Below are positions 1 to 9,228 of a DNA stretch of 64,000 bases, piece after piece. A program made the position numbers and the translations under genes. The DNA comes from Nitrosomonas stercoris (GTDB lineage Bacteria > Pseudomonadota > Gammaproteobacteria > Burkholderiales > Nitrosomonadaceae). Below the pieces are notes generated by a model, which was not told the DNA's origin, made no database searches, and saw only the letters and a program-made list of their open reading frames with translations. The first letter of the stretch is position 1. Every line of letters starts with the position of its first letter. Where the stretch lies: NCBI GenBank assembly GCA_006742785.1, contig AP019755.1, positions 2,256,920-2,320,919 on the forward strand, written 5' to 3'.

Positions 1-121
1 TTATATATTCCGGCCATTCAGTTTCTGCCAAAATGCGCCTGGCAAAACGTTCTCCATAGCGTTCAAGTAGGCATGAAATACGAGTAGGATCCACCAAATC
101 GGTGCCGATCCCATAGATCAT
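1..121 (-). CDS. acpS: Holo-[acyl-carrier-protein] synthase, N-terminal part (cut by window edge)
   Basis: Only the first 40 codons are in the window. The reverse-strand reading starts [15 protein letters not shown] and continues with [12 protein letters not shown], which matches the start of AcpS: the GxDLV motif carries the metal-binding Asp. AcpS transfers 4'-phosphopantetheine from CoA to apo-ACP in the cytoplasm. The ATG overlaps the pdxJ stop by four bases (ATGA), so the two are translationally coupled; pdxJ-acpS is a common gamma/betaproteobacterial order. The C-terminal two thirds lie outside the window. Identification rests on the N-terminal motif and the context. Confidence 0.85.
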   Translation of the reverse strand, partial: MIYGIGTDLVDPTRISCLLERYGERFARRILAETEWPEYI

Positions 122-843
122 GCACGCGCCTGTTGCATCAAGATTTTCATCTCGCGCACAGCATCTGCGAAGCCAATAAACAGTGCGCGCGCCACAATAG
201 CATGGCCAATATTCAATTCATTCATCTCAGGAATAGCTGCAATTGGCGTAGTGTTTTGATAATGTAAACTATGACCAGCATTGACTTGCAGCCCTTGATT
301 AGAGGCATAAGTCGACATAGTACGAATTTTTTCTAATTCTTCCTGTTGTTTTTCAGGTGTTACAGCATCCGCATAATGCCCGGTATGCAGTTCGATTACT
401 GGTGCACCCGCTTTAACAGCCGCATCAATTTGATCAGCCTGCGCATCAATAAATAAAGAAACACGAATTCCCGCTTCCGCCAATCGCTCACACGCAGCGT
501 GAACTTCTTCAAACCGACGAATTACATCCAACCCCCCTTCGGTAGTCAATTCTTCTCTGCGTTCAGGTACCAGACAAATGTCATGTGGCTTCACTTGACA
601 AGCAAACGTAATCATTTCTTCCGTGATAGCACTTTCCAGATTCATCCGTATTTTGAGTTGCTCGCGTAACACAATGACATCTTCTTCCTGAATATGACGT
701 CGATCTTCGCGTAAATGCAATGTAATGGCATCTGCTCCAGATTTTTCAGCAACCAGAGCGGCTTCAACTGGACTTGGATAAGTTGTTCCTCGCACTTGCC
801 GTACCGTAGCGATGTGATCAATGTTTACACCCAAAGCTATCAT
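118..843 (-). CDS. pdxJ: Pyridoxine 5'-phosphate synthase
   Basis: PdxJ condenses 1-deoxyxylulose-5-phosphate with 3-amino-2-oxopropyl phosphate to make pyridoxine 5'-phosphate in the DXP-dependent vitamin B6 pathway. The 241-residue product has the usual family length and a TIM-barrel pattern. It opens with [17 protein letters not shown], followed by [14 protein letters not shown] and [13 protein letters not shown] near the C-terminus, all PdxJ hallmarks. It is followed by acpS with an ATGA overlap. Upstream, 139 bp separate it from era; recO, which usually sits there, is absent. Identification is firm. Confidence 0.97.
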   Translation of the reverse strand: MIALGVNIDHIATVRQVRGTTYPSPVEAALVAEKSGADAITLHLREDRRHIQEEDVIVLREQLKIRMNLESAITEEMITFACQVKPHDICLVPERREELTTEGGLDVIRRFEEVHAACERLAEAGIRVSLFIDAQADQIDAAVKAGAPVIELHTGHYADAVTPEKQQEELEKIRTMSTYASNQGLQVNAGHSLHYQNTTPIAAIPEMNELNIGHAIVARALFIGFADAVREMKILMQQARA

Positions 844-982
844 GATGATTTACCCCCCATTTTTAGTTATTATTCTTGTAATTTAAGAAAAACTATCTGC
901 ACTGCTATCTTTTTATTAAAAATTAGCTCAGAAAGTCTATATTCTTTATGTTCTGCTTTCTTGATTGCTTCTGAACAGGTTC
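844..982. other. era-pdxJ intergenic gap where recO is normally found
   Basis: In many beta- and gammaproteobacteria recO lies between era and pdxJ. Here only 139 bp separate them and I see no RecO-like reading frame, intact or broken. The gap is AT-rich. Its era-proximal end carries the motif described in the next entry, which matches the terminal repeat of the MITE-like element at 54692-54837. It must also hold any promoter for pdxJ-acpS, but I could not identify one. Confidence 0.5.
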
Positions 983-984
983 TT
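972..984. repeat. Solitary MITE-end-like motif at the era stop codon
   Basis: On the minus strand, immediately at the era stop, the sequence reads AAGAACCTGTTCA. It is identical over 13 bases to the left end of the inverted-repeat element at 54691-54703. The next bases downstream on the minus strand remain loosely similar (an ATCAA...GCAG pattern in both). No partner inverted end is visible in the gap. It may be one end of a decayed copy; chance similarity is not excluded. Confidence 0.4.
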
Positions 985-1876
985 ACTCATACCCTAAGCT
1001 TTTAAGAGCTACCGCGTCATCCGCCCAACCTGATCTTACTTTCACCCATACTTCTAAATAAACCTTACTACCGAATAGTGCCTCCATATCCTTGCGTGCT
1101 TGCGTTGCCATATCTTTTAGCTTCTTACCTTGCTTACCAATAATGATCGCTTTTTGATTCTCTCTTTCCACCAAAATACAAGCGTGAATCCGATACAAAT
1201 TACCCTCTTGAGTAAATTGCTCAATCATGACACTCACTGAATAAGGCACTTCTTCTCCAATTTGCCGAAATACCTTCTCACGTAGTAGCTCAGCTGCCAA
1301 AAACCGCTCACTCCGATCAGTAATTTCATCTTCGGTGAAAAAAGGAGGATTTTCTGGCAAATGATTGCGAATTGCTGCCGTTAAATCTGATAATTGTTTA
1401 TTTTGCAGTGCACTCACCGGGACAATCGTTGCAAAATCAAACAGATTTGCCATTTTTTGCATAAACGGTAGTAGCTGTAATTTATCTGTCAAAAAATCAG
1501 TTTTATTAATGACTAGGATAACTGGAATATTGTTAGGCAACTGTTCCAGCACAAGCTCATCTTCATGTCCGAAGCGTCCAGCTTCAACCACAAACAAGAT
1601 CACATCAACATCTTGCATACTTTGCTGAACTACCCGATTCATTAGTTGATTCAGCTGGCTACGATAACGCCTTTGAAAACCAGGTGTATCCACGAAAATA
1701 AATTGTGAATGTGCATCCGTCAATATGCCATGAATCCGAAAACGAGTTGTTTGTGCTTTTCTGGAAGTAATGCTGATTTTTTGTTTAATCAGATGATTCA
1801 ATAGCGTTGATTTGCCAACGTTGGGACGGCCAACAATAGCCACATAACCCGTTTTATAGCCAGATATGCTCATCAT
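983..1876 (-). CDS. era: GTPase Era
   Basis: Era is an essential GTPase that binds the 3' end of 16S rRNA and acts in 30S maturation. The 297-residue product shows the G-domain motifs in order: GRPNVGKS (G1, about residues 16-23), DTPGFQ (G3, mid-60s) and NKTD (G4, about 125). These are followed by a C-terminal KH domain with [11 protein letters not shown] near 245-255. Length is typical. Two adjacent ATG codons at the start make the first residue ambiguous by one. It lies downstream of rnc in the conserved lepA-lepB-rnc-era order, with an 82-bp gap from rnc. The stop codon coincides with a repeat-end-like motif. Confidence 0.97.
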   Translation of the reverse strand: MMSISGYKTGYVAIVGRPNVGKSTLLNHLIKQKISITSRKAQTTRFRIHGILTDAHSQFIFVDTPGFQRRYRSQLNQLMNRVVQQSMQDVDVILFVVEAGRFGHEDELVLEQLPNNIPVILVINKTDFLTDKLQLLPFMQKMANLFDFATIVPVSALQNKQLSDLTAAIRNHLPENPPFFTEDEITDRSERFLAAELLREKVFRQIGEEVPYSVSVMIEQFTQEGNLYRIHACILVERENQKAIIIGKQGKKLKDMATQARKDMEALFGSKVYLEVWVKVRSGWADDAVALKSLGYE

Positions 1877-1958
1877 TATGAGGCGCTACCTGAATAAAAA
1901 GAAGCATTCAAATTACTCAAAGGGGGAAAAATATATCGTATAGGGTGTATAAATCTGC

Positions 1959-2696
1959 TTAATCTGCTTTTACTATAAACTGATAAGCCTTATGCGCTGC
2001 TTCTTGTTCAGCACGACGACGACTGGTACCTTCACCATGCGCACGAATAGCAAATTTTGGAATTATACATTCCACGTGGAAGACTTGTGCATGAGTATCG
2101 CCCTGCGTTGAAAGTATGTGGTACTCGGGCAAATTTATTTTGTGACTCTGTAAATATTCCTGTAACAAAGTCTTGGGATCTTTGCCACAAGCATCCAGAT
2201 CCAATTGCTTCAATAAAGGTTCATAAAGAGATACGACTACCTGTTTGACTGCTGAAAATCCACCCTCAAGGTAAATCGCGCCAATGATGGCTTCCATTGT
2301 GTCAGCCAGGATAGAAGGGCGACAATGCCCTCCACTTTTGCGTTCGCCTTCTCCAAGTAACACCAGTTTATTGATACCCAACCCAGAAGCAAGTTGATAT
2401 AAAGCCTCTTGATTAACAAAATTGGCACGCAATCTTGTTAAATCTCCTTCGGGAAGCAGCGGGAAACGCCTGATCAATAATATTGATACCACACAATTCA
2501 ATACACTATCTCCCAAAAATTCGAGACGTTCATTATTCGGCAAGCCGAGGCTACGATGAGTTAAAGCTTCCTGCAATAATTCTGAGGATTCAAACACATA
2601 TCCCAGTTTCTGAAAGAAGAGTGTGTAATTCTGATTATTTGATTTTTGTCGTTTTTTTTTCTTATGCTGTCTAATGAACTTAGATCTACTCATCAA
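1959..2696 (-). CDS. rnc: Ribonuclease III
   Basis: RNase III cleaves double-stranded RNA, including the 30S rRNA precursor. The protein is 245 aa. The family signature NERLEFLGDSVL is at residues 55-66 and the second catalytic segment ADTMEAIIGAIYLEGG follows near 130. A dsRNA-binding domain occupies roughly the last 75 residues, with the basic RRRAEQEAAHKAY helix near the end. The first 20 residues form a basic Lys/Arg/Gln-rich extension before the catalytic domain, slightly longer than in E. coli. Its start overlaps the stop of the upstream DUF4845 gene by four bases, so coupled translation is likely. Confidence 0.97.
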   Translation of the reverse strand: MMSRSKFIRQHKKKKRQKSNNQNYTLFFQKLGYVFESSELLQEALTHRSLGLPNNERLEFLGDSVLNCVVSILLIRRFPLLPEGDLTRLRANFVNQEALYQLASGLGINKLVLLGEGERKSGGHCRPSILADTMEAIIGAIYLEGGFSAVKQVVVSLYEPLLKQLDLDACGKDPKTLLQEYLQSHKINLPEYHILSTQGDTHAQVFHVECIIPKFAIRAHGEGTSRRRAEQEAAHKAYQFIVKAD

Positions 2697-3073
2697 TCAC
2701 TGGTTGCGTCGAAATCAATTAACAGTGAAAAATTTGCAAATAGCGGTTTGCTGATAGTATAGCTTGTACTTAATGACAATCGCCCCCCCTGTTTGTCGAC
2801 AATAACATCACTGCCATTCACAGATTCTATGTTATCAATAGCGGCACGTTTATCAAAAGCCATACGTATTTCTCGAGGATTTGCATCACGTAATTCAGGA
2901 CTATTGGCAAGTGTTATTAGCGTTTGCTTCACCGCATTAAATTCAATATATGAAGGAATTAATCGCATTCCAAAAATAGCTAATATCACAATAGCACCAG
3001 ACCAGACAAGCAGGTTTGGTAAACTCACTCCTTGTTGTTTTTTACTAACCGCAACACATGATGATGGATACAT
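2693..3073 (-). CDS. DUF4845 small membrane protein
   Basis: This 126-residue protein lies between lepB and rnc, where betaproteobacteria commonly encode a DUF4845 protein. It has a short N-terminal cytoplasmic stretch and one hydrophobic segment around residues 22-42 (LLVWSGAIVILAIFGMRLIPSYIE). A soluble domain with the FDKRAAIDNI and SYTISKPLFAN patterns follows. The N-terminal part resembles pilin-like membrane anchors. The function of the family is unknown to me; a link to envelope or secretion is inferred only from adjacency to signal peptidase. It overlaps rnc by four bases. Confidence 0.8.
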   Translation of the reverse strand: MYPSSCVAVSKKQQGVSLPNLLVWSGAIVILAIFGMRLIPSYIEFNAVKQTLITLANSPELRDANPREIRMAFDKRAAIDNIESVNGSDVIVDKQGGRLSLSTSYTISKPLFANFSLLIDFDATSD

Positions 3074-3111
3074 CGCTCACTCCTACAATCATACGATGAT
3101 AGATTCAGCTA

Positions 3112-3915
3112 CTATTTGATTACGGTACCAATTCTGCTCAAGTCACTAAAGTTCCACCAAATTAGGAAAGCCTTGCCTACAATATTTTCTTCTGGCACAA
3201 ATCCCCAATAGCGACTATCGCTGCTACCATCACGATTATCACCTAAAGTAAAATAGTTTCCCGGCGGAACTGTGCAAGAAAAACCTGTTTGATCAAAAGT
3301 ACAATTTTCCCGATTAGGAAAATCACGCACTGCGATTAGCTGTATATTAGGCATGTCCTCGTTAATCAAGATATCGTACGCACTCTCATCCATGTACTCC
3401 TTGAACCGTTGTGTATAAACATATACCAGACCATCCTCTATATATTTATAGTCTCCATTTGGTTCTAGTCGAATAGGTACGTTATTAATACTCAATTGTT
3501 TGTTGCGATAAGCTACCGTATCTCCAGGCACGCCAACGATCCGCTTGATATAGTCAATGGAGGGATCCTCTGGGAAACGGAATACCATAACCTCACCGCG
3601 CTTAGGCTCATTCATTTCAATGATTTTGAGATTGGCTACTGGCAGCCGAATTCCATAGGTATATTTATTGACCAGTATAAAGTCTCCCACCAGCAAGGTT
3701 GGAATCATCGAGCCTGACGGGATCTTAAAAGGCTCTACCAAAAATGATCGCAAACAAAATACAATCAGAATGATGGGAAAAAAACTTTTAGGATATTCAA
3801 CCCACCATGGTTCAATATCACCAGATACGCGTTTATGCCTTAGTACCAGATAGTCAAGTAGCCAGACTCCACCTGTAAACACTAATAAAGTAAGCAGCAC
3901 CAAAGGAAAATTCAT
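3112..3915 (-). CDS. lepB: Signal peptidase I
   Basis: LepB removes signal peptides from exported proteins at the periplasmic face of the inner membrane by a Ser/Lys dyad. The 267-aa product has two N-terminal membrane segments (about residues 3-25 and 45-62). The catalytic Ser69 lies in PSGSMIPT and the general base Lys124 in YIKRIVGVPGD. The C-terminal signature GDNRDGSSDSRYWGFVP is intact. It is 69 bp downstream of lepA in the classic lepA-lepB order. Substrates encoded nearby include HAO, c554 and MucD. Confidence 0.97.
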   Translation of the reverse strand: MNFPLVLLTLLVFTGGVWLLDYLVLRHKRVSGDIEPWWVEYPKSFFPIILIVFCLRSFLVEPFKIPSGSMIPTLLVGDFILVNKYTYGIRLPVANLKIIEMNEPKRGEVMVFRFPEDPSIDYIKRIVGVPGDTVAYRNKQLSINNVPIRLEPNGDYKYIEDGLVYVYTQRFKEYMDESAYDILINEDMPNIQLIAVRDFPNRENCTFDQTGFSCTVPPGNYFTLGDNRDGSSDSRYWGFVPEENIVGKAFLIWWNFSDLSRIGTVIK

Positions 3916-3984
3916 AATGTCCTAGTATTTACTTGATAAAAAATACCCTGCTCGACTACTAACATATTATTCGTACGCTGATTT

Positions 3985-5781
3985 TCATTTATCATCCACC
4001 TGCAAAATTGCTAAGAATGCAGCTTGTGGAATCTCAACATTACCAACCCGTTTCATACGTCTCTTACCTGCTTTCTGTTTTTCCAGCAATTTACGTTTGC
4101 GTGAAATATCTCCGCCATAGCATTTAGCCAACACATTTTTGCGTAATGCTTTCACATTTTCACGCGCGATAATATGAGCACCAATAGCGGCTTGCACCGC
4201 AATATCAAACATTTGTCGAGGAATTAGTTCACGCATTTTTTTAGCGAGTTCACGACCACGCTGCTGACTACTAGCGCGGTGCACAATCAATGACAAGGCG
4301 TCCACCCGATCACCATTAATTAATATATCCAACTTGACCAAATCCGCCGCTCTATATTCTCTGAGTTCATAATCCAGCGACGCATAGCCACGACTAACGG
4401 ATTTCAGTTTGTCGAAAAAATCCATTACCACTTCATTTAAGGGTAACTCATAGACAAGCATGACTTGTCGCCCTTTATACTGCATATTTTCCTGAACGCC
4501 ACGCTTATTGGCGCACAGTGTAATAACAGCGCCTACATACTCTTCAGGAACCAGAATGGTTGCCAAAATGACCGGCTCTCTAATTTCTTCTATGCTGGAT
4601 AGTTCTGGTAGCTTGGAAGGATTTTCAACTTCCAGTATTTTACCATCATGCAAAACAACCTGATAAATTACTGTTGGAGCGGTTGTAATGAGATCCATAT
4701 CATATTCCCGCTCCAGACGCTCCTGAATAATATCCAAGTGCAGCAATCCCAAAAAGCCACAGCGAAACCCAAACCCTAGTGCTTGGGAGGTTTCCGGCTC
4801 GAACTGTAGGGAAGCGTCATTCAATTGCAATTTCTCCAATGCAGCACGTAAGGCTTCATACTGGTTGGATTCAACTGGATACAATCCTGCAAACACTTGA
4901 GGCTTAATTTCCTTGAAGCCTTCCAAGGGTTTACTCGCAGGGTTATCTACTGATGTTACGGTATCGCCTACTTTAGCAGATTTAAGATCTTTGATTCCAG
5001 AAATGACAAACCCCACCTCACCCGCTTGCAACACTTCACGATTAACCGCTCTTGGCTGGAAAACACCCACCTCTTCACACAAATAGCTGGTTTCACTCGA
5101 CATTAATAAAATCTTGTCGCCTGGTTTCAGGCTTCCATCCATTACGCGAATCAGCATCACAATTCCGACATAACTATCAAACCAGGAATCTATGATAAGA
5201 GCTTTAAGTGGCGCATGAATATCCCCTAACGGCGGGGGAATTTGCGCCACAATCATTTCCAGCACTTCATGAATCCCTTCACCCGTTTTCGCACTGATAC
5301 GCAAAGCATCCCGCGCATCAATTCCGATAATATCTTCTATTTCTGTGATGACCCTATCAGGATCTGCTGCTGGCAGATCAATCTTGTTAAGCACCGGAAT
5401 CACTTCGACATCCAGCTCCACTGCCGTGTAACAATTTGCAACGGTTTGCGCCTCGACGCCTTGGGAAGCATCAACCACTAATAAAGCGCCCTCACACGCG
5501 GAAAGTGAGCGAGAAACTTCATAGGAAAAATCAACGTGGCCGGGAGTATCAATTAAATTCAGCAAATATTCCGCACCATCTTCGGCTTGATAACGCAATG
5601 TAGCTGTTTGCGCCTTGATGGTAATACCGCGTTCACGCTCCAAATCCATCGAATCAAGCACCTGAGCTTCCATTTCCCGCTCTGAAAGTCCACCACAAAA
5701 TTGAATAATACGATCAGCTAGCGTGGATTTACCGTGATCAATATGCGCAATAATAGAGAAATTACGAATATGTTGTATCAA
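3985..5781 (-). CDS. lepA: Translation elongation factor 4 (LepA)
   Basis: LepA (EF4) is a ribosome-associated GTPase implicated in back-translocation and 30S biogenesis. The 598-aa length is typical. The N-terminal GTPase domain shows [13 protein letters not shown] (G1), [11 protein letters not shown] (G2), [12 protein letters not shown] (G3) and NKIDLP (G4). The EF4-specific C-terminal domain contains the conserved [19 protein letters not shown] segment near residues 555-575. It is the first gene of the lepA-lepB-DUF4845-rnc-era block. About 245 bp separate it from the glutaredoxin-like gene upstream, so it may have its own promoter. Confidence 0.98.
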   Translation of the reverse strand: MIQHIRNFSIIAHIDHGKSTLADRIIQFCGGLSEREMEAQVLDSMDLERERGITIKAQTATLRYQAEDGAEYLLNLIDTPGHVDFSYEVSRSLSACEGALLVVDASQGVEAQTVANCYTAVELDVEVIPVLNKIDLPAADPDRVITEIEDIIGIDARDALRISAKTGEGIHEVLEMIVAQIPPPLGDIHAPLKALIIDSWFDSYVGIVMLIRVMDGSLKPGDKILLMSSETSYLCEEVGVFQPRAVNREVLQAGEVGFVISGIKDLKSAKVGDTVTSVDNPASKPLEGFKEIKPQVFAGLYPVESNQYEALRAALEKLQLNDASLQFEPETSQALGFGFRCGFLGLLHLDIIQERLEREYDMDLITTAPTVIYQVVLHDGKILEVENPSKLPELSSIEEIREPVILATILVPEEYVGAVITLCANKRGVQENMQYKGRQVMLVYELPLNEVVMDFFDKLKSVSRGYASLDYELREYRAADLVKLDILINGDRVDALSLIVHRASSQQRGRELAKKMRELIPRQMFDIAVQAAIGAHIIARENVKALRKNVLAKCYGGDISRKRKLLEKQKAGKRRMKRVGNVEIPQAAFLAILQVDDK

Positions 5782-6027
5782 TAAATATCACCAATTGGCA
5801 AGAAACAATAAAGGCTGTAACAAAAGGAAAGATTGTATACAAATCGGCACAGAGAAGGTAGATTTACAATGATTACCGGAATGGAAGGGATGGCACTATT
5901 CTCTATTACTCTGGTAGAGCAGCGAGAACAGGATATTAATCCAAAAAACAAGGTAAAAACTTAAGAAAATCCTAGAGAAACAGTTTTAACGTTGCAATAT
6001 ATTCTTCAGCGGAATGTTGAATAGATT

Positions 6028-6276
6028 TCAGGAAAAATAGTGACTTAATACATCTATATCAAGAAAATAGTGACATACTTCTTTTGCTTCTTTGACAGCA
6101 AACAAAACGGGAACGCGTTCACTATATAATTGAACCAGTTTCTCATCAATATCAATATCAATATCAACTACTTCAAATTCAAATTGAAATTTCCGCTGCA
6201 AATCACGGAGAGCAGTGACCATATCTTCACAAAGATGACAATCTTTCCTGCCATATACAATAAATTTGTTGGACAT
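6028..6276 (-). CDS. Glutaredoxin-family thiol protein (DUF836 type)
   Basis: This 82-residue protein has a thioredoxin-like N-terminus: a beta strand (FIVYGRK) followed by the redox motif DCHLCED with Cys at residues 14 and 17. An ERVPVLFAV strand corresponds to the cis-Pro loop. It fits the small glutaredoxin-like DUF836 family often found next to mucD and lepA in betaproteobacteria. It starts only 12 bp after the mucD stop and is probably cotranscribed. A short run of repeated ATC/AAT triplets gives the DIDIDID stretch. The physiological partner is unknown. Confidence 0.8.
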   Translation of the reverse strand: MSNKFIVYGRKDCHLCEDMVTALRDLQRKFQFEFEVVDIDIDIDEKLVQLYSERVPVLFAVKEAKEVCHYFLDIDVLSHYFS

Positions 6277-6288
6277 TATTAGCGCGCA

Positions 6289-7725
6289 TCAATCATCTAT
6301 TTTTATCGTAATAAAAGTAGAAACATCTCCTCTTCTTATCAAGAGAGCGATATTTCGTCCTTCTGGCACTGCATTTAGCAGTTTATTGAACTGTTTGACA
6401 GATTTTATGTCTCGATTGTTAAATCCTAAAATAATGTCCCCCGGGCGAACACCAGCACGTCCAGCTGCCCCATCATAGACTTCATCCACCAGCAAGCCAT
6501 TTTCTACATTAAATTGATCTTTTTGATTAGCTGAAAGCTCTCTCAGCACTAATCCTAATTTACTACTGGCGATATTTTTTGATTTTCCCTGCTTCCGGCT
6601 AATCACAACATTATCATCTGTTGGCATTTCACCAACAGTAACCGTTATTTTTTTAGCTGAATCATTACGCCATACTTCAACAGGTACCTTGGAGCCAGGT
6701 TTTGTATTACCCACAATACGTGGTAAATCACTGGAGCTGTCGATAGTTTTATTACTAAATTTCAAAATGATATCTCTCGTTCTGATACCCGCTTTATCAG
6801 CCGGACCATTCTTTTCTACTGACGCAACTAATGCACCACGAGCTTTATCCAAACCAAAGGATTCAGCCAATTCTTCCGTCACTTCCTGGATCATCACTCC
6901 AATTCTTCCACGAGAAATCTTGCCATATTGCTTGAGTTGATCAGCAATATCCATCGCAACATCAATAGGAATAGCGAAAGAAAGCCCCATGAACCCCCCA
7001 GTTCGGCTATAAATTTGGGAGTTGATGCCAACCACTTCCCCTTTCATATTAAAGAGCGGCCCACCTGAGTTGCCGGGATTAATCGCTACATCTGTCTGTA
7101 TAAAAGGCACATAATTTTCCTGAGCGAGTGAACGCCCTTTGGCACTGACAATGCCAGCCGTAACGGTATTCTCAAAACCAAAAGGGGCACCAATGGCAAC
7201 CACCCATTCACCCACCTTCAACTGCTCTGGATTCCCTCGCGTCACAACTGGCAAATCATTTGCTTCAATCTTCAGCAACGCAATATCCGTTTTTTGATCA
7301 ACCCCAATGACCTCGGCGACCAGTTCACGTTTATCTGTTAAGCGCACCTTAATCTCATTTGCTGCTTCAACCACATGTGCATTAGTCAATATATAGCCGT
7401 CTTTACTGATGATAAAGCCAGATCCAAGTGAATGGGATTCATATTTTCTGGGGCCAGAGAAAGGCTGCATATGCCTACGAAAAAACTCATAGAAAGGAGA
7501 ATCTTCCGGAAGATTCGGAATTTCTGGCAAAAATTGACTTACTGCATCCCGCTTGGTTTGCACCGTACTAATATTAACGACTACTTGCCCATGTTCTTCT
7601 ACCAAATCTGTAAAATCTGGCAAATTTTTTGCTTGTAAAGAAATGGGCAATAACAACATGACCCAATACAGACAAGTTATAAAAACTACTTTCTTCAGTA
7701 ATTGCTGTTTAACTATAGCTAACAT
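6289..7725 (-). CDS. mucD: Periplasmic serine protease of the DegP/DegQ/MucD (HtrA) family
   Basis: This is an HtrA-type periplasmic protease and chaperone that degrades misfolded envelope proteins. The 478-aa product has an N-terminal signal peptide (hydrophobic VVFITCLYWVMLLLPISLQA, residues 13-32). A trypsin-like domain has His117 in TNAHVV, Asp147 in KTDIALL and Ser220 in GNSGGPL. Two PDZ domains follow (about 280-365 and 395-475). Its place after rpoE and rseA argues for the name mucD, as in the Pseudomonas algU-mucA-mucB-mucD order, but no mucB/rseB homologue is present here. The start is set by the signal peptide. Confidence 0.93.
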   Translation of the reverse strand: MLAIVKQQLLKKVVFITCLYWVMLLLPISLQAKNLPDFTDLVEEHGQVVVNISTVQTKRDAVSQFLPEIPNLPEDSPFYEFFRRHMQPFSGPRKYESHSLGSGFIISKDGYILTNAHVVEAANEIKVRLTDKRELVAEVIGVDQKTDIALLKIEANDLPVVTRGNPEQLKVGEWVVAIGAPFGFENTVTAGIVSAKGRSLAQENYVPFIQTDVAINPGNSGGPLFNMKGEVVGINSQIYSRTGGFMGLSFAIPIDVAMDIADQLKQYGKISRGRIGVMIQEVTEELAESFGLDKARGALVASVEKNGPADKAGIRTRDIILKFSNKTIDSSSDLPRIVGNTKPGSKVPVEVWRNDSAKKITVTVGEMPTDDNVVISRKQGKSKNIASSKLGLVLRELSANQKDQFNVENGLLVDEVYDGAAGRAGVRPGDIILGFNNRDIKSVKQFNKLLNAVPEGRNIALLIRRGDVSTFITIKIDD

Positions 7726-7894
7726 AAGTATTGTGTCGGTTCAGCGTTAAAGTAAGTTTTATTTTGGATATGCTATTCCAATTTCAAGATAATTCAAACT
7801 GATTAGTGAGCTTTGTCACACCTATAATGCATTAGACGAAAAAACATCTATTCAGCTCAATATTTACAGTTCGTTGCAAACAAATGATGATGTA

Positions 7895-8512
7895 TTACTC
7901 AGTCAAGGTATGAGATTGTTGCTGCGCATGAGTTGATTCAATAGCAGAGGATATTTCTGTTGCAGGATAATGATGAGTGGAGTTTTCATAAGTTACTCCT
8001 CTATGAATTGAATGATAATTATTATGTATTGAACCAGCTGGGAATGTATACAAAGGAGAAGGCTGGAAATTAACTAATGCACGCTGCTCATTATTAACTG
8101 GTAGTAGTACTTTATTATTTGCTTTTTCGGCTACGTATACCTCTTTAAATACTACCTCATGTTGCTGCTGCTCAGCCGCCTGGAAAACCAACCAACCTAT
8201 TGATAATACCGCTACTGAAGCAGCAATTTAAAAACCTAGTAATTTTTGTTTACGATATTGATATTTTTTATATGAATCCGGTACCATTAATAAAGGCTCG
8301 TCAATGAGCTTATTTCTAACTATATCCGTCACATCCAGATCACTATCTGCCTGATGTAATACATCCCGAATTGTGTGATAGATTTTCCAGTCCAAGAGAA
8401 GGTCACTGTTACTTTTTACACTACCAATCACTTCAACAGCATCTGTACTCTCTAGCTCACCATCCATTAATTCCGATACTTTCTTTCTCACAATTTCACC
8501 TCTTATCACCAT
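7895..8512 (-). pseudogene. rseA: Anti-sigma-E factor RseA/MucA, interrupted by an in-frame stop
   Basis: The reading frame opens at 8512 (MVIRGEIVRKKVSELMDGELES), overlapping rpoE by seven bases, and has the RseA N-terminal sigma-binding pattern. At 8228-8230 it meets a TAA after residue 94. The same frame then stays open without shift to 7895. The first residues after the stop read IAASVAVLSIGWLVF, a clean transmembrane segment, followed by a periplasmic Gln/His-rich tail of about 100 residues. The intact gene would be about 205 codons, a normal RseA size. The downstream frame has no credible start of its own: its first start-like codon, TTG at 8191, lies inside the membrane segment. As written, the product is a soluble N-terminal fragment. 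Sequencing error or stop readthrough is possible. Confidence 0.8.
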
Positions 8513-9105
8513 CTTTTACTTTCATCTGTACCTAGTAAAGGACGCAACTTATCAGCAACCGCTTCGCGCGCCCTAAATATACGTGATCGCACCGTACCAA
8601 TCGGACAATCCATAATACTTGCAATTTCCTCGTAGCTTAATCCCTCAATTTCTCTCAATATAATTGCTGTTTTTAGTTCTTCAGGTAAGGTCTCTATCGC
8701 TTGACTTATGGTTTGGGCAACCTGTTTTCCCATAAGTTCATTTTCAGGTGTATTCATCTCGCGCAGCTGGTCGGCACCTTCAAAATTTTCTGCATCTTCA
8801 GCATCAAATCCAATAGTCGAGGGCTGTTTACGTCCCTGTGATATTAGAAAATTCTTAGCGGTGTTCACTCCAATTCGGTACAGCCAGGTATAAAACGCAC
8901 TATCACCACGGAATGACGCCAACGCTCGATAAGCTTTGATAAAAGTCTCTTGGGCGATATCTTCCACTTCAGCTGGATCTCGGATAAACCGCGATAACAA
9001 ACGCGCTAGCCGACGTTGATATTTAATAACCAATAGATCAAAGGCATGCTTATCACCCTGCTGCACACGCTCTACCAACTGCTGATCGATTTCACGATCA
9101 CTCAT
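8506..9105 (-). CDS. rpoE: RNA polymerase sigma factor RpoE (sigma-E/AlgU type ECF)
   Basis: This is an extracytoplasmic-function sigma factor controlling the envelope stress response. The 199-aa protein has sigma region 2 (FDLLVIKYQRRLARLLSRF through EVEDIAQETFIKAYRAL, residues about 20-70, including YTWLYRIGVNTAKN). Region 4 has the helix-turn-helix LSYEEIASIMDCPIGTVRSRIFRARE near 155-180. Length and sequence fit the RpoE/AlgU subgroup. Its stop overlaps the start of rseA, the standard sigma/anti-sigma pairing. Because rseA is interrupted before its membrane anchor, normal membrane-linked control of this sigma factor may be lost. Confidence 0.96.
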   Translation of the reverse strand: MSDREIDQQLVERVQQGDKHAFDLLVIKYQRRLARLLSRFIRDPAEVEDIAQETFIKAYRALASFRGDSAFYTWLYRIGVNTAKNFLISQGRKQPSTIGFDAEDAENFEGADQLREMNTPENELMGKQVAQTISQAIETLPEELKTAIILREIEGLSYEEIASIMDCPIGTVRSRIFRAREAVADKLRPLLGTDESKRW

Positions 9106-9203
9106 GTTCTATGCTACCAGGACGAGAAAAATATAATTTAATCTTAATTATCAACTCCTAGTCCTTTTATTTGAATGTGGTTTTTAGCCCGCAATAAATA
9201 GAA

Positions 9204-9224
9204 ATAAAATTGCACCAATTTTAT
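9204..9224. repeat. Perfect 9-bp inverted repeat between corC and rpoE
   Basis: The arms ATAAAATTG and CAATTTTAT are separated by three bases. The hairpin lies five bases beyond the corC stop, and on the minus strand its 3' side continues into a T-rich stretch. It may be a weak AT-rich terminator for corC, or an operator upstream of rpoE. No GC-rich stem supports a strong terminator. Confidence 0.45.
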
Positions 9225-9228
9225 GGAT

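Noticed and set aside
715..1005. A 96-residue plus-strand frame across the era-pdxJ gap
   Set aside because: It overlaps pdxJ antisense, shows no domain pattern and has no ribosome-binding site.
5782..6027. Possible small gene or RNA between lepA and the glutaredoxin gene
   Set aside because: I found no plausible frame with a ribosome-binding site and no strong hairpin; it is AT-rich spacer.
6145..6172. Short ATATCA tandem repeat
   Set aside because: It lies within the glutaredoxin-like gene and simply encodes an Asp-Ile run; too short to be a meaningful satellite.
7895..8191. A separate 98-residue gene after rseA
   Set aside because: It is in the same frame as rseA, its first start-like codon (TTG) falls inside a transmembrane segment, and it has no ribosome-binding site; it is the second half of interrupted rseA.
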